The notes beneath the pieces were generated by a model. The model saw only the letters and a program-made list of their open reading frames with translations. It was not told where the DNA came from and did not search any database. From Natrinema soli (GTDB lineage Archaea > Halobacteriota > Halobacteria > Halobacteriales > Natrialbaceae), in the NCBI RefSeq assembly GCF_028618695.1, contig NZ_JAQIVI010000466.1, positions 1 to 23,846 on the forward strand: a DNA stretch of 23,846 nt, in the 5' to 3' direction. Of the stretch, positions 14,003 through 23,300 are shown one piece after another (position 1 is the first letter of the stretch; the number at the start of each line of letters is the position of its first letter). The translations under genes and the position numbers were made by a program.

Positions 14003-14575
14003 CGGGTGAGAGGAGTAAGCCCCCTTCTGTTCGGCCCGGCATTCGGCTGAGCGTCCGCGCCGTCCGCGGCGAGGCCGCGGAATGTTCGGGCTACCACGGC
14101 GCGGACTTGCACCGGTGAGGATTCGCCGTTCCATCGATCCTCGGCCGTCTGTGTGCGGTCAATCGCGCCGATGGCGCGATTCGTGGATTCGAACCACGCA
14201 TCGCGACCGCACACGGCTCGCGGCTTCCGCCGCTCGCCTCTCGGCGGTTCTCGCGCCAAAGGCGCTCCGAACCGCCCGTTCGGCGGTTTACACCGCCTCA
14301 CGAATCGTGGCCGCGAAGCGGCCACGCGTTCCCTCTGCGGGTCAACTCCCCTTCCTCTCGGTCGGGTTCGCGCGCATCATCGGTCAGGCCGAGACGTGTC
14401 GTTTCTGTTCCAGAGCCAGCGGTCTCCCGCTCCGGACTTGCGTCCGGTCACCCGCCCGAACGGGTGGGGGGACTTTCCTCGCGAGCGTTGCGCGTCCCGA
14501 AGGGACGGGCCACGCCAGGTGGTCGCGCCGTTGCCGGCAGGACCATCGCGGCAGCCAGGCTCTCTCTCCCACCGT
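14003..14575 (-). ncRNA. rnpB: RNase P RNA
   Basis: The reverse strand holds the conserved landmarks of archaeal RNase P RNA, the ribozyme that removes tRNA 5' leaders. The 5' conserved GAGGAAAGTCC is at 14480-14470, GAACAGAAACGACACG at about 14412-14397, and the 3' GAACAGAAGGGGGCTTACTCC at about 14032-14012, which pairs back to form P4. The ends are set by helix P1: GGTGGGAG (14573-14566) pairs with CTCTCACC (14012-14005) with one G-U. At about 570 nt it is longer than the 400-480 nt I expect for haloarchaea. The extra length is hairpins at 14151-14214 and 14263-14330. A reverse-strand TATA-like element near 14600 is correctly spaced. Open frames crossing the region are artefacts of its GC content. 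Confidence 0.93.
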
Positions 14576-14598
14576 CTCTTGGGGCGTCGGTCGAATAA

Positions 14599-14608
14599 GT
14601 CCCCCGGT
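14599..14608 (-). promoter_or_regulatory. TATA element of the RNase P RNA gene
   Basis: On the reverse strand CTTATTCG lies about 27-33 nt before the P1 5' end at 14573. It shares a short divergent promoter region of about 100 nt with the AMMECR1 gene. Confidence 0.45.
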
Positions 14609-14644
14609 CGGAAACACAAAAAGAGCATCGTCACGAATGGAAGC

Positions 14645-14651
14645 GTTTTAG
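14645..14651 (+). promoter_or_regulatory. TATA element of the AMMECR1-domain gene
   Basis: CGTTTTA lies about 26-32 nt before ATG 14677, which supports that ATG as a leaderless start over the upstream in-frame TTG at 14665. Confidence 0.4.
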
Positions 14652-14676
14652 GACGACTATCCCCTTGTCCATCTGT

Positions 14677-15279
14677 ATGTCCCAGGGACAGGGCGTCGAC
14701 CTTTCCTACGAGGACGGTGCGCGCGCGGTCGAACTCGCGCGTGAATCCGTCGACTCCTACGTACGACACGGGCAGCGAGAACAACCAGGCAGCATGCGCG
14801 AGGCCTTCTACGAGCGGACCGGTGCGTTCGTCCGCCTCGAGTCGACTCGCGGCCGGGGGAGCCTGCGGGGCTGTGCGGGTGGCTACCACTCGGACGACCA
14901 GCTCGGCCACGTCATCGTGGACGCGGCGATCGAGGCCGCCAGCGAGGACTCCTGTGGCTCGGAAGTGAGCCCCTCGGAGCTCCCGAACCTGACGGTGTCG
15001 GTCTGTACCGTCAAGAACGTGCTGCTGACGGACGACCCGCTGGCCGATCTCGAGCTCGGCACCCACGGCGTCGCCATCGACGGCGGCGGCGAAGGCGGCT
15101 GGATGTATCCGACGGTACCGGTCGAGAACGACTGGAGCGCCCGCGAGTATCTCGATCGAACCTGCCGGAAAGCGAAGCTCTCGCCGGGTGCGTGGCAGAA
15201 CGACGACGTCATCGTCACGCTGTTCGAAGGCCAGGTCTTCCGCGAGCGAAAGGCCGACGGCAGCATCGAAGAAGTATAA
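14677..15279 (+). CDS. AMMECR1-domain protein
   Basis: The 200-residue protein is a full-length AMMECR1 domain (TIGR00296 type). It shows an N-terminal helical segment, FVRLESTRGRGSLRGCAGGY with the signature LRGC (63-66), DAAIEAASED, ELPNLTVSVCTV, GTHGVAIDGGGEGGWMYPTV, and the end region KLSPGAWQNDDVIVTLFEGQ. The family is found in archaea, bacteria and eukaryotes; its biochemical role is unsettled, and in some organisms it is fused or linked to MEMO/radical SAM proteins, neither of which is adjacent here. The ATG at 14677 is chosen from TATA spacing. The gene diverges from RNase P RNA. Confidence 0.92.
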   Translation: MSQGQGVDLSYEDGARAVELARESVDSYVRHGQREQPGSMREAFYERTGAFVRLESTRGRGSLRGCAGGYHSDDQLGHVIVDAAIEAASEDSCGSEVSPSELPNLTVSVCTVKNVLLTDDPLADLELGTHGVAIDGGGEGGWMYPTVPVENDWSAREYLDRTCRKAKLSPGAWQNDDVIVTLFEGQVFRERKADGSIEEV

Positions 15280-15378
15280 CGCTGGACGGATTCGGTTCCG
15301 TTATTTTCCCCGCCGAGCGACCGCCCTATCGACGGGGCGACCGGAGGTATCGGTCCTTCACTCCCCGCGAGGGCTGAT

Positions 15379-15633
15379 TCACGTGTCCGCTTGCGACGGC
15401 TGATTCTGCTCTGCGAGTTTCACCTCGAGCAGGTTGTTCAGCGCCATGAACACGTCATGAACCGTGAACCAGCGGACGAACATGGTGACGTGGACGACCA
15501 GTGGTACCGAGAGTATCGAGCGCTACAGGAGAAGGGGAAACGTACAGAACCCGCCGATTGCGAAGACGATGCAGAGACGCATCGCGAGTCGGGTCGCGAT
15601 TTCGGAATGCGGGGCAACGGTTGCGGAGGCCAT
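15379..15633 (-). pseudogene. Small membrane protein gene interrupted by one in-frame TAG
   Basis: From ATG 15633 a single reading frame encodes 84 residues up to TGA 15379-15381, interrupted only by TAG at 15523-15525 (codon 37). Before the TAG lies a hydrophobic segment (LCIVFAIGGFCTFPLLL); after it comes a second hydrophobic stretch (ILSVPLVVHVTMFVRWF), then DVFMALNNLLEVKLAEQNQ. The two halves join naturally into a two-span membrane protein if TAG replaces a sense codon such as TGG, CAG or TAC. A TATA-like CATATTATAG (about 15668-15677 on the reverse strand) lies upstream, so the promoter seems intact. I do not recognise the family. A recent nonsense mutation is most likely; a sequencing error or readthrough is less so. 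Confidence 0.55.
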
Positions 15634-15714
15634 CGGTGACTCTCCATCAGTCGCCGTGAAAAATTCAACTATAATATGTGAAGAGGGCACTCGAATTCTG
15701 GGCCGGCTGATCGG

Positions 15715-16935
15715 CTACTGATCGACCCCGGGCGTCGACCGGTCGAAGCCGACTACCTCGGCATCGGCCAGACACCGGTCGGTCGCGTCCGCGAGATCGA
15801 ACTCGCGGACGATCTCGCCGTCGCGGATCAGCGGCTCGAGCAGCGGTTCACCATCGCTCGGCCCCTCGCGGTCGGCGAGGGCGACGTGGTGGCCGCCGTC
15901 GGCGGTTCGGTAGACCTCCTTGACCCCTGAGAGTTTGCCGCGTTTGGAGATCGGTTCGCCGTCGTCGTCGGACGCAGTCCGGCTGCTCGAGGGATCGTCC
16001 GATCCCTCGCCGATTTCCACGATATCGAGACTGAAGTCGACCGAGTCGGCACCGGTGATGTGGCTGCCGACGCCGAAGCCGTCGGCGACGTCGCGCAGCG
16101 GGCGGATGGTTTCGGGCTCGAGGCCGCCGCTACAGAAGATGTCGACGTCCTCGTGACCGCGGGCGTCGAGTTCCCAGCGGACCTCGCGGATGATGTGCCG
16201 GAAGTCGCCGCGCCGGGAACTCGTGGTATCGATACGAACGCCGTCGAGATCGTCGCCGAGCGTCTCGGCGGCCAGCAGGCTCTCGCTCTTCTCGTCCCAG
16301 AAGGTGTCGACCAGCGCGATCCGGGGCACCTCCTCGCCGACGGCCTCGTCGAACGCCGTCCACGCCGCGGCCTGGTTTCCCTCGCCGAAGCAGAACATGA
16401 GCGCGTGGGGCATCGTTCCGCCAGCCTCTCGGCCCAGAATCTCGCCCGCCGCGACGTGAGAGAAGCCGTCGAGACCCGCGAGCAACGCGGCTCGCTCGAC
16501 CGTCGTCGCGATCGAGGGATGGACGTGACGCGCGCCGAAGGAGAGGACGAGCGACTCGGGAGCCGCCAGTCTGGTCTCGAGCGCGGCCGTCGCGAACCCG
16601 CTGGGCTGGGACAGAAAGCCGAGCAGGGAGGTTTCGAGTTCGGCGAACTCGAGGTACGGGCCCTCGACCCGGAGGACAGGGCCGCCGTCGAACAGCTGAC
16701 CGTCGGGGAGCGCGTCGACGTCGACGGCGCGGCCCTCGAACAGCGTCGCCACGTCTTTGACGCCGGTAAACACGTCGAACTCCCCGGTCGGGAACTGGTC
16801 GGCGGTGACTTCGGCGACGACGCGAGGGTTCTTGCCCGCGTGCTCGAGCGTCGCCCGCGTGCGCTCGAAGTACGCGTCAGTCGCGTCCCCCTCGAGAATC
16901 GCCGCCGCGGGGACGGTTCCGAACGGATTTGACAT
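15715..16935 (-). CDS. pncB: Nicotinate phosphoribosyltransferase
   Basis: The 406-residue enzyme joins nicotinate to PRPP, giving nicotinate mononucleotide in the NAD salvage (Preiss-Handler) pathway. Family motifs are FGARHVHP (133-140), GTMPHALMFCFGEGNQAA (173-190), ALVDTFWDEKSESL (207-220), GVRIDTTSSRRGD (232-244), FCSGGLEPETI (267-277) and GFGVGSHITGA (287-297), the last forming the phosphate-binding region of this type II PRTase barrel. An acidic Ser-rich insert at about 312-328 (EGSDDPSSSRTASDDDGE) interrupts the C-terminal part and is probably a surface loop. The ATG at 16935 is the natural start. The surface protein gene upstream on the same strand ends only 30 nt away, so the pair may share a transcript, though no functional link is apparent. 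Confidence 0.93.
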   Translation of the reverse strand: MSNPFGTVPAAAILEGDATDAYFERTRATLEHAGKNPRVVAEVTADQFPTGEFDVFTGVKDVATLFEGRAVDVDALPDGQLFDGGPVLRVEGPYLEFAELETSLLGFLSQPSGFATAALETRLAAPESLVLSFGARHVHPSIATTVERAALLAGLDGFSHVAAGEILGREAGGTMPHALMFCFGEGNQAAAWTAFDEAVGEEVPRIALVDTFWDEKSESLLAAETLGDDLDGVRIDTTSSRRGDFRHIIREVRWELDARGHEDVDIFCSGGLEPETIRPLRDVADGFGVGSHITGADSVDFSLDIVEIGEGSDDPSSSRTASDDDGEPISKRGKLSGVKEVYRTADGGHHVALADREGPSDGEPLLEPLIRDGEIVREFDLADATDRCLADAEVVGFDRSTPGVDQ

Positions 16936-16965
16936 ATCACCGGTTTCCCGCGGGAGACAAAAAAG

Positions 16966-18486
16966 CTACCCGTCTGCCGGCGCGCGCGACGTCTTCGGTG
17001 GCCCGTCCGGCGACGCCGATGCGGATCGTGGCGACGCATCGACTGGAGTCGATTCGGGGATGTCCGTCGACTCGAGGGACGCCGCGGGCTCGCGGGCAGC
17101 TATAGACCCGTTTCGGTTCGAGCCCGATTCGACGGGGTGGATCGCCTCGAGGTCGTCGACGGTCGGTGCGCCGGTGATTTCGACCGTCTCGCCGGTGACT
17201 GAGACGCGATACGCGCCCTCGAAGGGATCGCCGTCGGAGATCCGGTAGACACCGTTTCCAGCAGTGTCAACCTGTTCGGCCCCTCGGTTCGCGAGGAGCT
17301 GGCGGTACGCATCGGCGAATTCGGTCGCGTCGGCGCGGCTCTCCCAGGCGAGCCGCCAGACGTGGCCGGTCTGGCCGGACTCGTCCGTCTGCTGGTACAC
17401 GTGGATGCTATCGCCGGCCCAGCCGGCCGTCGCGGGATGCGAGTAGTCGTACTGCGAGCGGTCGGTCGCCCCTTCAGTGAGCGGGCGATCGATGACGCCG
17501 TTGGCCCAGAGCGTCGCAAACAGCGTAGCCTCGCCGATCGTCTCCGTCCGAATCTCGCCGTCTCCACCGTCCGTTATCGGTCGCCACTCGTCGCTCGAGC
17601 GGTCCGCGATCGAGACGTCGACCGGGTCAGTGCCCGGATAGCGCTCCGGATGGATCAGCTGGGCGGTGCTTCGGGGCGGATCCTCGTGGGCGGCGGCGAC
17701 GGCGTCCCAGCCGCCGCGCTCGGAGAGGTCGGTGACGAACGGCGGCCCCTCGGCGTAGGGCGCGTAGATCGAAAGGAAGAGCCCGGCGTTGAACGGGCGA
17801 TCGGCGAGCGTCTCACCCCCGGCCGTCCGCGGCTGTACGGCCGGCAGACACTGCCACTCGTCCCCGCACCGGCGATCGTACCGATCGGGAACGACGCTCG
17901 CCTCGCCCTCGAGCAGGCCGTTTTCGGCGCGGATCCCGTCGATCGTCTCGCTCTCGCGAGCGATACCGAACCGTTGATCCTGCAGCGCGTGGGTCAGCTC
18001 GTGGACCAGAGCCCGCCGGTTGATCCGGATCTCGTCAGTGTCGTCAGTAATAATGACGATCCGGCCGTTCACGTAGTAGCCCTGAATGGAATTGCCGTAG
18101 AGATCGTCGAACGCGCGATTGACGTCCGTCTCGCCGTCGACGAGGAACGCCCCGCGCCAGAGCTCGTTGCTGAACGCCGACGCGTTTCCGGTCCCGTTCG
18201 ATCGCCGGTCGCGGTACTCGGCGCGGCTCATCACCTCGAGGTCGACGTCGCGGTCGTATTTCAGTCCGCGGACGACCTCGATCCGGGCCATCGAGCGGTA
18301 TTTCACGGCCTCGAGTTGCGCCTCGGTGAGGCCGTCGCTCGCGTCGAATTCGAAGACGTCGTCGTGGGCGTAGTCGCCGACGTGCCCGAGTTCGCGGTCC
18401 GTGTCGAACCCGTCGGGGGAGCCGGGAAGCGCACAGCCCGAGAGCACGACCAGTACGACGACGGCGAACAATCGGCCTCGGCTCAT
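16966..18486 (-). CDS. Hvo_1808-type surface lipoprotein with HExxH motif
   Basis: The 506-residue protein has an N-terminal signal with a lipobox (VLSGC, Cys18), so it should be anchored to the outer face of the membrane by lipid. The body belongs to the Hvo_1808 surface protein family. It carries a zinc-metallopeptidase-like H162-E-L-T-H166 in RALVHELTHALQDQRFG, followed by GLLEGEAS (190-197), whose Glu could be the third metal ligand, and a Cys pair in RRCGDEWQC. Peptidase activity is inferred from the motif only. The segment PATAGWAGDSIHVYQQTDES and the end GAYRVSVTGETVEI are shared with the next gene, its paralogue. The C terminus is a Ser/Pro/Ala-rich tail without a membrane segment. 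Confidence 0.85.
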   Translation of the reverse strand: MSRGRLFAVVVLVVLSGCALPGSPDGFDTDRELGHVGDYAHDDVFEFDASDGLTEAQLEAVKYRSMARIEVVRGLKYDRDVDLEVMSRAEYRDRRSNGTGNASAFSNELWRGAFLVDGETDVNRAFDDLYGNSIQGYYVNGRIVIITDDTDEIRINRRALVHELTHALQDQRFGIARESETIDGIRAENGLLEGEASVVPDRYDRRCGDEWQCLPAVQPRTAGGETLADRPFNAGLFLSIYAPYAEGPPFVTDLSERGGWDAVAAAHEDPPRSTAQLIHPERYPGTDPVDVSIADRSSDEWRPITDGGDGEIRTETIGEATLFATLWANGVIDRPLTEGATDRSQYDYSHPATAGWAGDSIHVYQQTDESGQTGHVWRLAWESRADATEFADAYRQLLANRGAEQVDTAGNGVYRISDGDPFEGAYRVSVTGETVEITGAPTVDDLEAIHPVESGSNRNGSIAAREPAASLESTDIPESTPVDASPRSASASPDGPPKTSRAPADG

Positions 18487-18592
18487 TGGCTCATCGTTCG
18501 CCGTGGCCGTGAAAGCGGCATCGATCGGCCGGCAGCGAAAATGCGGTGTCGGTCAGTATCGAGGACGGTGCGTGGATCGTTCGGTACCCCGG

Positions 18593-20248
18593 TCACTGTC
18601 GGTGGCGGGCGACGGCGAACCAGGTCGCAGATCCGAGCAACGCGATCGCGATTGCGCCCACTGCGGCCGTTGCACCGAAGCCGGGTACGGGAATGGGAGT
18701 TGTTTCAGGTGCCGCACCGGTTTCGACGTTCGACAGCTCCGCGACCGACGGGGCGCGAACGATCGTCACCGCCGTCCCGTTCCGCTCGAGGGAGTACGCG
18801 CCGGCGTACCCGCCGTCGTCGATCACGAACGTGTCCCGGTGACCGGCGACCGCCTCGGCACCGTGGTTGTCGAGTAATTGGCGGTAGCCGTCGAGGAACT
18901 CCTCGGAGTCCCCGGCCGACTGCCACTGCGTTCGCCAGACGTAGCCGGCCTCGCCGGCCGCGGCGGGGTCGCTCTCGTTGTCGATCTCGTCGCTGGTGTA
19001 GATGACTAACTCGTCGCCGGCCCAGCCGTCGGTAGCGGAGTGGTCGTAGTTGTAACTTCCTTCCTCGCTGCCGAAGAGTTCGCTGGCGCTGATCACCGAC
19101 GACTGGCTCCCGTCCATCGCGTCGGCGGCGAACATCGCGACCATCCCCGCTTCACCGACGGTGTCGTTCGCCGCCTCGCCGTCGACGGAGAGCTGTCGCC
19201 AGCCGTCGCTCGAGCGGTCGGGGACCGAGACGTCGGTCGGTTCGCGCTCAGAGCCGGGGTGGATCACGGCAGACGTCGTCGCGGGCGGGTCGTCGTAGGC
19301 CGCGTTGACCGCCGACCAGCCCTCGCCCTGCCGGCGCAGGTGGTCGACGTAGGCGGGACCGTCGCTGTAGGGCTGATAGACGGCGAAATAGATGCCCCAG
19401 TTGACGTCGAGGTTTCCGGTCTGCTCCCCGCCGCTGGGGCTGAGACAGTCCCACTCGGAGCCACACCGCGCCTCGTACTCGCGTTCGACCCAACTGGCGT
19501 CGCCTTCGGCCAGCCCGTTACCGGCCAGTTCCGCGTCCTGCGTCGAGCCGTTGAGCCGCGACAGGTTGAAGCGCTGATCCTGCAGCGCGTGGACGAGTTC
19601 GTGGCCGAGCGTCAGCTCGTCCAGTTCGGGCGTCTCGGGGTTCTCCGAGACGATGACGATCTCGTCCGTTTCGGGGTCGTAGTAGCCCTTGACGGCACCG
19701 CCGTACACCGTCTCGGTCGCGTCGGCCGCCGCCGTCTCCCGACCGACCGTGAACAGCGCCTCGTAGCCGACGTTCTGCTCGAGTCGTTCGGCCGCGGTGT
19801 CGTTCGCGAAGCGATCCTCGTTGTTCTGCCGATAGGTCTCGCGAGAGATCACATCGACGGCGACTTCGTCCGCGAACGTCATGTTGCGGATCATCTCGAC
19901 GCGGGCCATCGCTCGGTAGATGATGGGATCGAGTTCGTCGTCGTCGACGACCGCGTTCGACTTGCTGTCGACGGCCAACTCGTCGTCGTACCAGTACCCT
20001 TCGACGTAGCCGACGGTGTCCTCGGTCGAGGGGTTCTCGGGACGGGCGTCCTGTGTCGCAGCCACCGCGCTCGAGGTCGACTCGAGGGACGAGGACGGCA
20101 CGGGCTCAGTCGGCGTCGTAGCGGTGCTATCGGGAGACGCAGCAGCGCTCGCCGCCACTACGGGGCCAGCGAGGCCGCCGGTCACCAGCATCGCGGTGAG
20201 GACGACCGTAAGCAGGGCGACGACCGAACGGGGGCGCGTTGGCTGCAT
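18593..20248 (-). CDS. Hvo_1808-type surface protein with PGF-CTERM anchor
   Basis: The 551-residue paralogue of the neighbouring lipoprotein uses a different means of attachment. It has an N-terminal Sec-type signal (about 1-33, ending VVAASA), a Thr/Ser-rich stretch likely to be glycosylated, and a C-terminal PGF-CTERM signal: PGFGATAAVGAIAIALL followed by a basic RHRQ. In haloarchaea archaeosortase replaces such a tail with lipid. The HExxH motif is H216-E-L-V-H220 in LGHELVHALQDQRFN, followed by GLAEGDASWVEREY, with Cys in RCGSEWDC as in the paralogue. The domain repeats the order of the lipoprotein throughout, and the gap between the two genes is 106 nt, so a tandem duplication is likely. 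Function is unknown; an extracellular zinc peptidase is plausible. Confidence 0.88.
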   Translation of the reverse strand: MQPTRPRSVVALLTVVLTAMLVTGGLAGPVVAASAAASPDSTATTPTEPVPSSSLESTSSAVAATQDARPENPSTEDTVGYVEGYWYDDELAVDSKSNAVVDDDELDPIIYRAMARVEMIRNMTFADEVAVDVISRETYRQNNEDRFANDTAAERLEQNVGYEALFTVGRETAAADATETVYGGAVKGYYDPETDEIVIVSENPETPELDELTLGHELVHALQDQRFNLSRLNGSTQDAELAGNGLAEGDASWVEREYEARCGSEWDCLSPSGGEQTGNLDVNWGIYFAVYQPYSDGPAYVDHLRRQGEGWSAVNAAYDDPPATTSAVIHPGSEREPTDVSVPDRSSDGWRQLSVDGEAANDTVGEAGMVAMFAADAMDGSQSSVISASELFGSEEGSYNYDHSATDGWAGDELVIYTSDEIDNESDPAAAGEAGYVWRTQWQSAGDSEEFLDGYRQLLDNHGAEAVAGHRDTFVIDDGGYAGAYSLERNGTAVTIVRAPSVAELSNVETGAAPETTPIPVPGFGATAAVGAIAIALLGSATWFAVARHRQ

Positions 20249-20344
20249 TTGAGGTGAGTAGGTATCCGTTGGAATGGAACTGTAAAAAGTACGACGGTTG
20301 TACCGCCCGGAATCCGACGAGCGACGACGGTGTCTCGAGGCGCG

Positions 20345-23300
20345 TCAGTCGTTGCCCCCTAATGCCTCGGAGTCGTCGTCGGCCAGCGCTTCGGGCGAGG
20401 TCGGCTCGACCGCGGGCTCCGTTCCGAGCGGTTCGACGCGGACGTTCGTCACCTTGTACGCCGGGATCTTGCTCCGCGGGTCGAACTCCTCCTTGGTTAA
20501 CCTGTTGACGGCACCGTGGATGAAGTGCATCGGGACGAAGAGGACGTCCGGCCCCGACGTTTCCTCGACGTTCGCCCGCACGACGATATCGCCCTGTCGG
20601 GACTCGACGCGGACGTACTCGTCGTCCGCGATACCGAGCCGGTCGGCCGCCTCCGGATGGATCGTGACGAAGCTCTCGGGCACCTGCTTCATCGACGCGT
20701 TCCCACGGCGCGTCATCGACCCCGTGTGCCAGTGGTAGAGCACCCGTCCGGTAGTGAGCGTGAACGGGTACTCCTCGGTCGGTACCGGATGCATCTCGTC
20801 GGCCGCCTCCGACGGGACGAACCGCGCGAGCCCGTCGTCGAAGTTGAACGCATCCTCGTAGAGGTACGGCGTTCCGGGATGGTCCTCGTCCCAGCACGGC
20901 CACTGGAGGCCGTCCTCTTTCTCCTCGAGGCGGTCGTAGGTGACGCCGCCGTAGATGGGCGTGAGGTCGTTGATCTCGTCCATCACCGCGGCGGGGCTCT
21001 CGTAGTCCCAGTCGAACCCCAGCCGACCGGCGAGGGCCTGCAGGATGGCGGCGTCCGTCTGCGCCTCGCCCGGCGACTCGACGGCCGGTCGGACGAGCTG
21101 GATCCGCCGCTCGGTGTTCGTGACGGTGCCGTACTTCTCGGCCATGGACGCCGCGGGCAACACCACGTCGGCGTGCTTGGCCGTTTCAGTCATGAACAGC
21201 TCCTGGACGACGAGGAAGTCGAGCGCCGCCAGTGCCTCCTCGGCGTGCTGGATGTCGGGCTCGGATTGGGCGGGGTTCTCGCCGACGATGTACATCCCGT
21301 GCAGGTCGGTGTTCTCGGGGGAGTACCCCTCGTCGGCGGCGGGGTCGTCGGTGCCGCGTTCCGCTTCGCCGTCCTCGGGATAGTCGCCGCCGTACGCGTC
21401 GGTTCCCTGCTCGCCCTCGACGGTCTCCTCGACGCCCGGGATGGCGCTGAACATCTCGGTCACCCGCAGGCCGACCTCGTCCGGCGGCCGAACTCCCCAC
21501 GAGTCCTCGAATTTGTCCAGCACGTCGTCGTCGGTGACGTCCTGGTACCCCGGGAGATTGTTCGGGATCGGACCCATATCGCCACCGCCGCCCTGAACGT
21601 TGTTCTGTCCCCGGAACGGCGAGAGGCCGGATTTGGGTTTGCCGACGTGCCCGCAGAGCAGCGCCAGGTTGGCGATGGCGAGCGCGTTCCGCGTGCCGTG
21701 TGCGTGCTGGGTCAGCCCCATCGCCCAGCCGTAGACGCAGGTGTCCGCCGTCGCGATGGTCTCGGCCGCGTTCGTGAGCTCCGCCACCGGGACATCGGTT
21801 ACCTCCTCGACCCGCTCGGGGGTGTACGGTTCGACGGTGTCCTTCAGGTCGTCGAAGTGTTTGGTGCGTTCGTCGACGAACCCCTCGTCGTAGAGCCCCT
21901 CCTCGATGATGTGGTGCATCATCCCGTTGAGCCAAACGGTGTCCGTGCCGGGCTTGGTCCGGCTGTACTGGTCCGCGTGGTCCGCGATGGTCATCTTCCG
22001 TGGGTCGAACACCACCAGATCGGCACCGTCGCGGACGTTCTGGACGATCCGCGTCGCCAGCACCGGGTGGCTCTCCGTCGTGTTCGAGCCGGTGATGAGA
22101 TAGCAGTCGGTCTCGCCGATGTCCTCGTTGATGCGATTGGTCATCGCGCCGTAACCGACCGTCTGCTTCAGCGCGGCGACGGTCGAGGAGTGACAGAGCC
22201 GCGTGCAGTTGTCGACGTGGGGCGTCTCGAGCACCTGCCGGGCGAACTTCTGGGCGAGGAAGTTCTCCTCGTTGGTCGCCTTCGAGGAGGAGGTCACCGC
22301 CAACGAGTCCGCGCCGTACTCGTCGCGGATGTCGGTCAGACGGTCGACGATGCGATCCAGCGCCTCGTCCCAGGAGGCCTCGCGGAACTCCCCGTCCTCC
22401 TCGATCAGCGGCGTCGTCAGCCGCTCGTCGGAGTCGACGTAGTCGTAGCCGAACTTCCCCTTCACGCAGGTCGAGAAGTCGTTCGCCGGCGTCTGGTCCG
22501 GATCGGCCGGGCGGACGCCGAGGACCTCCTCGCCCCTGCCGTACAGCTCGAACCGGCAGCCGACGCCGCAGTAGGTACAGGTCGTGTCGGCCACTCTGAT
22601 GTTGCGCTTTCGAGCGCCGCTGACGACCTGTGCGGCGTCGAAGAGCTGTCCGATCGTCATCGACTTCTCGGCGACCGATTCCGCCGCGTGCTCGACCGTC
22701 CCCGTGGCGCGATCTACCGTCTCGACTGCCCGTTCGCTCGCGCGCTCGGAGAGCGTCGACGCACGCTGCTTCGACTTCGCCATGAACTCCGCGACGCCGT
22801 CCAGTTCCGTGGCGTCCGGCAGGGTCTCACCGTCGCCATCCGGCCGATCCGCAGCGGCCGACTGGCTCTCGGCAGCCGGCTGGCTCTCGTTGGCCGATCG
22901 ATCCTCGAGCGCGCCCCCGCCGAACTCCGGCACCTCGCGGTTCGGCGCGTCGGCCGTGTCGGCCGTCTCGAAGGGGCGTCCCTCCTGTACCTCGCCAATG
23001 GAGACCTTCTGCGTAAAGCCCGGGAGCGGGATGGTCGTCGCGTCGACGAGCCCCTCTTCGACGAGCGAGCCGGTCGGGCAGACGGTGACGCAGTGCCCGC
23101 AGGAGATGCACGTCGAGTCCTCCATCGTGTCGGCCTCGGGCTTCTGGAAGTCGATGTGGACGTCGTCTCCCTTCCCGGACATCCGGAGGACGCCCGCGTT
23201 CTGGACGTCGTTGCAGGCCTCGACGCAGCGGTTGCAGAGGATGCACTTGTTGCGATCGATCTGGATGACCGACGTGTCGTCGATGGGGGCGTACGCGTCG

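Noticed and set aside
13474..14325. Reverse-strand frame of 283 codons over the PQQ protein end and RNase P RNA
   Set aside because: It is Arg-rich antisense translation of two real features.
14082..14968. Forward frames of 189 and 271 codons
   Set aside because: They cover RNase P RNA and the start of the AMMECR1 gene. The conserved RNA landmarks and P1 pairing explain the sequence.
17362..20257. Two long forward open frames (about 547 and 405 codons) opposite the surface protein genes
   Set aside because: They mirror the reverse-strand genes, lack recognisable motifs or promoters, and run across the gap between two real genes.
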